Below are positions 48,165-51,183 of a stretch of DNA of 51,183 bases, in pieces. Under the pieces are notes generated by a model. It was not told where the DNA came from. It saw only the letters and a list, made by a program, of their open reading frames with translations, and ran no database searches. This DNA comes from Betaproteobacteria bacterium RIFCSPLOWO2_02_FULL_67_26. Its GTDB lineage: Bacteria > Pseudomonadota > Gammaproteobacteria > Burkholderiales > SG8-41. How positions within the stretch are numbered: the stretch's first letter is position 1; each line of letters starts with the position of its first letter. The stretch spans positions 1 to 51,183 of the forward strand of contig MERD01000083.1 of NCBI GenBank assembly GCA_001771935.1, given 5' to 3'. The position numbers and the translations under genes are program-made.

Positions 48165-49136
48165 ATGAGAACGGTCACGTGGATGCTTGCACTGCTGCTG
48201 ATGGCTGCTGCGCAAACCGCGGGCGCGCAGGCCTATCCCACGAAACCCGTGCGCATCATGGTGGGATATCCGCCGGGCGGTGGTGTCGATACCGCGGCCC
48301 GCATGGTGGCGGGCGCGCTTTCCGGGATCTGGGGTAGTAGCGTGATCGTCGAAAACCGGCCGGGCGCGTCCGGCAACATTGCCACCGAGTACACGGCCAG
48401 GGCTGCGCCCGACGGCTACACTCTGGTCCTGTGCAACCTCGGTTCGCACAGCGTCACGCCGGCGCGCTTCAGCAAGAGACTCAATTACGATCCGATCGCG
48501 GACTTCGCATTTCCCGCCATGATCGGCGGCGTGCCCAATGTCTTCATGGTGCATCCCTCGATGCCCACGAAAAACCTCAAGGAGTTTGTCGGCTACGCCA
48601 GGGCGCATCCCGGCAAGGTGAACTTCGGTTCTTCCGGCGTCGGCGGGTCGCCCCACCTGTCCGTGGAGCTGTTCAAGATGACGAGCGGAATCGATATCGT
48701 GCACGTGCCCTACAAGGGAGTGGCGCTGACCCTCGCCGATGTCATGAGCGGGCACATGGAATCCGCGGTCGGCAACCTGGCTGGCGCATCGCTGGCGGCA
48801 ATCCGGGCGAAGAAAGTACGGCCCCTCGGCGTCACCTCGGCGAGTCGCAATGCGCAGGTGCCGGACGTGCCGACCTTCGCCGAGCAGGGCGTGCCGGATT
48901 ACGACGTCACGGTTTGGTACGGGATCTGCACCCAGTCGAAGGTGCCGCAGCCGATACTCGCCAAGCTCAACGCCGATCTCAACAGGCTGCTCGGCAGCGG
49001 GCCGTTGAAGCAGCGCCTGGAGGATCAGGGCATCACGGTCATGCCCAGGTCACCGGAAGCGTTCGCCGCGCAGGTCAGGTCGGAGATCGCCAAATGGACC
49101 TGGGTGGTGCAGCAGGCGAAGCTCGAGTCGGAGTAA
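48165..49136 (+). CDS. Bug family tripartite tricarboxylate transporter receptor (copy 4)
   Basis: A 323-residue receptor. The signal peptide is MRTVTWMLALLLMAAAQTAG followed by AQAYPTKPVRIMVGYPPGGGVDTA, then NRPGASGNIATEYTARAAPDGYT, IVHVPYKGVALTLADVMSGH and VPDYDVTVWYGICTQSKVPQ. AAGGAGG precedes ATG 48165. It is divergent from LysR-1. Directly after its stop lies a remnant of an acyl-CoA ligase on the other strand. Confidence 0.94.
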   Translation: MRTVTWMLALLLMAAAQTAGAQAYPTKPVRIMVGYPPGGGVDTAARMVAGALSGIWGSSVIVENRPGASGNIATEYTARAAPDGYTLVLCNLGSHSVTPARFSKRLNYDPIADFAFPAMIGGVPNVFMVHPSMPTKNLKEFVGYARAHPGKVNFGSSGVGGSPHLSVELFKMTSGIDIVHVPYKGVALTLADVMSGHMESAVGNLAGASLAAIRAKKVRPLGVTSASRNAQVPDVPTFAEQGVPDYDVTVWYGICTQSKVPQPILAKLNADLNRLLGSGPLKQRLEDQGITVMPRSPEAFAAQVRSEIAKWTWVVQQAKLESE

Positions 49137-49137
49137 G

Positions 49138-49302
49138 TCACTCATCAGCGGGCGCGAAGCGCCCCCCGGCGACCCATAGGCGTAGCCGCTCCCGGTCGAT
49201 CTTGTTGGTGCCGGCGAGCGGTAGTTCCTTGAGGAAAAACACGCGCGCGAGTGACGGGAGGCGGTCCCATTCGCCAGCGCGAACCGATGCGTTCGTGTCA
49301 GA
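49138..49302 (-). pseudogene. C-terminal remnant of an AMP-dependent acyl-CoA ligase
   Basis: On the minus strand the stretch from about 49302 to the stop TGA at 49140-49138 translates to EWDRLPSLARVFFLKELPLA then GTNKIDRERLRLW and a short tail. LPLAGTNKIDRERL is the C-terminal catalytic-Lys motif of acyl-CoA ligases. It has no start codon; an in-frame TGA at 49305-49303 and the PIN gene cut it off. About 50 residues remain of an enzyme that would need about 500. It is too short to be a gene and is best read as a broken ligase. Confidence 0.75.
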
Positions 49303-49702
49303 TCAGATTACGCAACGCACGGCCCGAAGGGGTGCGGTAGGTCCTGAAGTGGTGTGCGTCAGTGGTGATGATATCGAATACCCGCAATTGGTCGGCGAGC
49401 CAGACGAGCGAAGCGTCGGTCACGTCCATCTCGGCGTCGCTGTATTTCTCGACGAGGGCCGCAATTGGCACGATGGCGGCCGGTGGTAGCTCATGAAGGG
49501 TCGCTCCGCCATCCTTGACCCACCGCAGGAACCGCACGCCGGCGTGTGCCGGCAGGAGATGAACGGTTTCGACCAGGACGGGCCAGGTAGTCAGCAGGCT
49601 GCCCCGGAACCCGCCGAAGAAGGCGGCGACGCGCGGGTGTTCGCCGTCTCTGCGATTGAACCAGGCGACGAGGGCACCGGTGTCAACGAGCGTGCCTGGC
49701 AC
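49298..49702 (-). CDS. PIN domain toxin (VapC-like)
   Basis: A 134-residue PIN protein: LVDTGALVAWFNRRD with the first Asp, TTWPVLVETVHLL with Glu, and MDVTDASLVWLADQL with the paired Asp residues; then DIITTDAHHFRTYR. These are the usual metal-binding acids of PIN ribonucleases. The start is GTG 49702, inside the end of the antitoxin gene (20-base overlap). Its last bases touch the ligase remnant, so its arrival may be linked to the loss of that ligase. Confidence 0.9.
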   Translation of the reverse strand: MPGTLVDTGALVAWFNRRDGEHPRVAAFFGGFRGSLLTTWPVLVETVHLLPAHAGVRFLRWVKDGGATLHELPPAAIVPIAALVEKYSDAEMDVTDASLVWLADQLRVFDIITTDAHHFRTYRTPSGRALRNLI

Positions 49703-49937
49703 GGATACGCTGCTTCAGGTGGCGACGGGCGTTGCGCGACAGGTCCTTCGGGCCGTCGAAGCAACCGACCAGCCCGTGCTTCTGCGCAAGCTCCGCCGGC
49801 GTCTTCGCACCAGCGCTCCTCGCGAACAGGCCCAGCGCCTCCTTCACGATGCCGCTCGGCGTCTTGCCAGTGGCCGCGCCCAGCCGCTCGATTTCGGCTT
49901 GTTCCTGGTCGGATAACCGCACCGAAAGAATCTTCAT
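49683..49937 (-). CDS. Ribbon-helix-helix (CopG-like) antitoxin
   Basis: An 84-residue protein. KILSVRLSDQEQAEIERLGAATGKTPSGIVKEAL is a ribbon-helix-helix DNA-binding domain; the tail with GLVGCFDGPKDLSRNARRHLK would bind the toxin. It is the first gene of the pair with the overlapping PIN toxin. I chose ATG 49937; upstream in-frame ATGs look non-coding. Confidence 0.87.
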   Translation of the reverse strand: MKILSVRLSDQEQAEIERLGAATGKTPSGIVKEALGLFARSAGAKTPAELAQKHGLVGCFDGPKDLSRNARRHLKQRIRARHAR

Positions 49938-50003
49938 CAAGGCTCCGAACAAGTGTAATACAGGTCCATCATACACTCGACGGATGCACGGAGCAAGACC
50001 GGA

Positions 50004-50921
50004 TCACGGCTTTCCCGGGGCGACTTCCTTGGCTGTCTTCTTCAGGATCTCGATGAACCGCCGGGCGGCGGGGGAGACGTAGGAGTCGTTGCGGTAGATC
50101 ACGCCGACACGGCGTATACGCTCCAATTCCTTGACGCGAAGCTCGGCAAACCGGACTTCCGGAGACGCTTCTCGTGCCACTCGCGTCGAGCTATAGCCGA
50201 GCAGGTTGGTGAAGGATGCAAGATAGTCCCTGAGTGCTAGGGAACCGGTTACCACTGCGATCCGGGGTGGTGGCAAGCCACTTTCTTCGTATCCGCGGCG
50301 CATCCGCTGCGTTGCCGGCGAATTGGCCGCCAATATTACCCACCGTTCCTGCGCGAGATCGGTGATGGTTACCCGCTTGCGCGACGCGAGACGGTGATTA
50401 ACAGAGGTGATGACGACGAATTCGTCCTCAAATAAATGCTCCTCGACGAAATCGTCGCCAAGCGATCCCGTAATTGGACCCACAACCAAATCGAGTTCGC
50501 CGTTCCGTAATGCCGAAAGCAACGCGTCCGTCGGCTCGATTGTCACCGCGAACGTGACGTTCGGCGCTTCGACGAACAGCGTCTTGCATGCTGCCGAGAC
50601 GGGGTAGCGTATGAATCCCAGGACCACGCCGATACGCAGGTGCCCGGCGCGTCCATGACCGATGTCTGCCGCTTCCTGCGCGATGTCATCGAGCGCCAGG
50701 CGCAGCCGGCGTACGCGCGACAAAAGTGCAGTTCCGGCCGCAGTGAGGTCAACGCCTTTGGGTGTTCGTTTGACCAGCTTCGCGCCAACTGAGCGCTCCA
50801 GTCGGCCCAGGCTCTTGCTGAGGGCGGGTTGGCTCAAACCCAGAGCTTCCGCGGCACGCCCAATGTGGCCGTTCTCGGCAACGACGGAGAAATATTCCAT
50901 GTCCCGCAATTGATCCTTCAT
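50004..50921 (-). CDS. LysR family transcriptional regulator 2
   Basis: A 305-residue LysR regulator, paralogous to LysR-1. Its winged helix (MEYFSVVAENGHIGRAAEALGLSQPALSKSLGRLERSV) and its end (SYVSPAARRFIEILKKTAKEV) match the other copy closely, while the effector domains differ (GFIRYPVSAACKTLFVEAP). It is divergent from a Bug gene at the window end and probably controls it. The coding region looks slightly richer in A and T than the catabolic genes before it. Confidence 0.94.
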   Translation of the reverse strand: MKDQLRDMEYFSVVAENGHIGRAAEALGLSQPALSKSLGRLERSVGAKLVKRTPKGVDLTAAGTALLSRVRRLRLALDDIAQEAADIGHGRAGHLRIGVVLGFIRYPVSAACKTLFVEAPNVTFAVTIEPTDALLSALRNGELDLVVGPITGSLGDDFVEEHLFEDEFVVITSVNHRLASRKRVTITDLAQERWVILAANSPATQRMRRGYEESGLPPPRIAVVTGSLALRDYLASFTNLLGYSSTRVAREASPEVRFAELRVKELERIRRVGVIYRNDSYVSPAARRFIEILKKTAKEVAPGKP

Positions 50922-50952
50922 AACTCGAATTCATGAAATTGATAATTCCAGA

Positions 50953-50985
50953 TAATTGCGAGAATCGATATCCGGTGTCAACATG
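50953..50985. promoter_or_regulatory. Conserved LysR-Bug intergenic element, copy B
   Basis: A 33-bp segment TAATTGCGAGAATCGATA followed by TCCGGTGTCAACATG, 31 bases from the LysR-2 start and 60 bases before the Bug ATG. The 3' part is identical to copy A at 48091-48123 and the whole shares 26 of 33 bases. Confidence 0.7.
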
Positions 50986-51045
50986 GCTTCGCGATTCGGA
51001 GCAGTGCGAGGGGTGCAGCCAGCGATGCAACAAAGGAGAAAAGTC

Positions 51046-51183
51046 ATGATACGACCGATCCTCAGATGCATCAGCGCTGTTCTCGGCGTGGGCCTGTTGC
51101 TGCTTGGAATGTCGGCACACGCGCAGCGCGCGTCCAGAAGTTCAGAACCTGGCGCAAATTTGTCGAATGGGCAGGCTTATCCA
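51046..51183 (+). CDS. Bug family receptor, N-terminal part (cut by window end; copy 5)
   Basis: The first 46 codons of a gene that continues beyond the window. MIRPILRCISAVLGVGLLLL is a signal peptide, with likely cleavage at AHA-Q. The final GQAYP is the typical start of a mature Bug protein (QAYPxKPI). AAAGGAG precedes ATG 51046. A stretch of about 15 residues between the cleavage site and QAYP is longer than usual. It is divergent from LysR-2. Confidence 0.8.
   Translation, partial: MIRPILRCISAVLGVGLLLLGMSAHAQRASRSSEPGANLSNGQAYP

Noticed and set aside
46520-51183. A full mobile element or genomic island bounded by repeats
   Set aside because: I found no transposase, integrase, tRNA target or flanking direct repeats; only indirect signs of rearrangement.

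Overview
This is a GC-rich bacterial chromosome segment. It most resembles a betaproteobacterium of the Burkholderiales/Alcaligenaceae type, possibly an uncultured soil or sediment lineage. The main reason is five genes for Bug-type periplasmic receptors (the tripartite tricarboxylate transporter receptor family, expanded in that group) with no membrane partner nearby. They sit among dense, short catabolic operons with GTGA/ATGA start-stop overlaps and frequent GTG/TTG starts. I saw no rRNA, tRNA, CRISPR array, prophage or transposase. No gene-free stretch exceeds 300 bases; bases 1-194 hold nothing I recognise.

Layout. 195-2592: translationally coupled glutathione transferase, FIST-domain protein and DUF599 membrane protein. 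2614-7310 (minus): TAXI-type TRAP transporter (binding protein and fused permease) with a GNAT acetyltransferase and a DapA-family aldolase. 7415-8922 (minus): DUF924, HNH nuclease and OsmC genes. 8925-13469: a Bug receptor between two different gamma-glutamyltransferase-family genes. 13480-18470: amidase, alpha/beta hydrolase, RidA, response regulator, LhgO-like oxidoreductase and DUF3025. 18451-26671: a signalling and envelope block with two tandem paralogous membrane diguanylate cyclases, a small membrane protein, HtpX behind a good sigma-32 promoter, a 1083-residue coiled-coil/AsmA-like protein and an HD phosphohydrolase.

26668-46488 is catabolic. A minus-strand operon (34983 to 28660) encodes a class I CoA-transferase pair, whose A subunit is interrupted by an in-frame TGA, then a CitE/HpcH lyase, an acyl-CoA dehydrogenase, a CaiB-type CoA-transferase and an AMP-dependent acyl-CoA ligase. 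Together they suggest activation, desaturation and C-C cleavage of an organic acid. Divergent from it are RidA, a Bug receptor, an adenylosuccinate-lyase-family enzyme, a D-2-hydroxyacid dehydrogenase and another Bug receptor. A second minus-strand operon (46488 to 39944) holds a thioesterase, UbiX and UbiD (prenyl-FMN decarboxylase system), a D-2-hydroxyacid dehydrogenase, a glyoxalase-like protein, a 79-residue protein and a flavoprotein dehydrogenase.

46520-51183 is accessory DNA. Two toxin-antitoxin-like pairs interleave with two paralogous LysR-Bug divergent modules, whose intergenic regions share a strongly conserved 33-bp element. A C-terminal remnant of an acyl-CoA ligase lies against one toxin-antitoxin pair. 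A family of 7-bp tandem repeats (GTGANNN) recurs between genes through the window.

The most unusual items are the dispersed heptamer repeats, the duplicated LysR-Bug module with its shared element, the coiled-coil/AsmA fusion that shares its N-terminal module with a response regulator, and the TGA-split CoA-transferase. All functions are inferred from sequence reading only; no database search was run.
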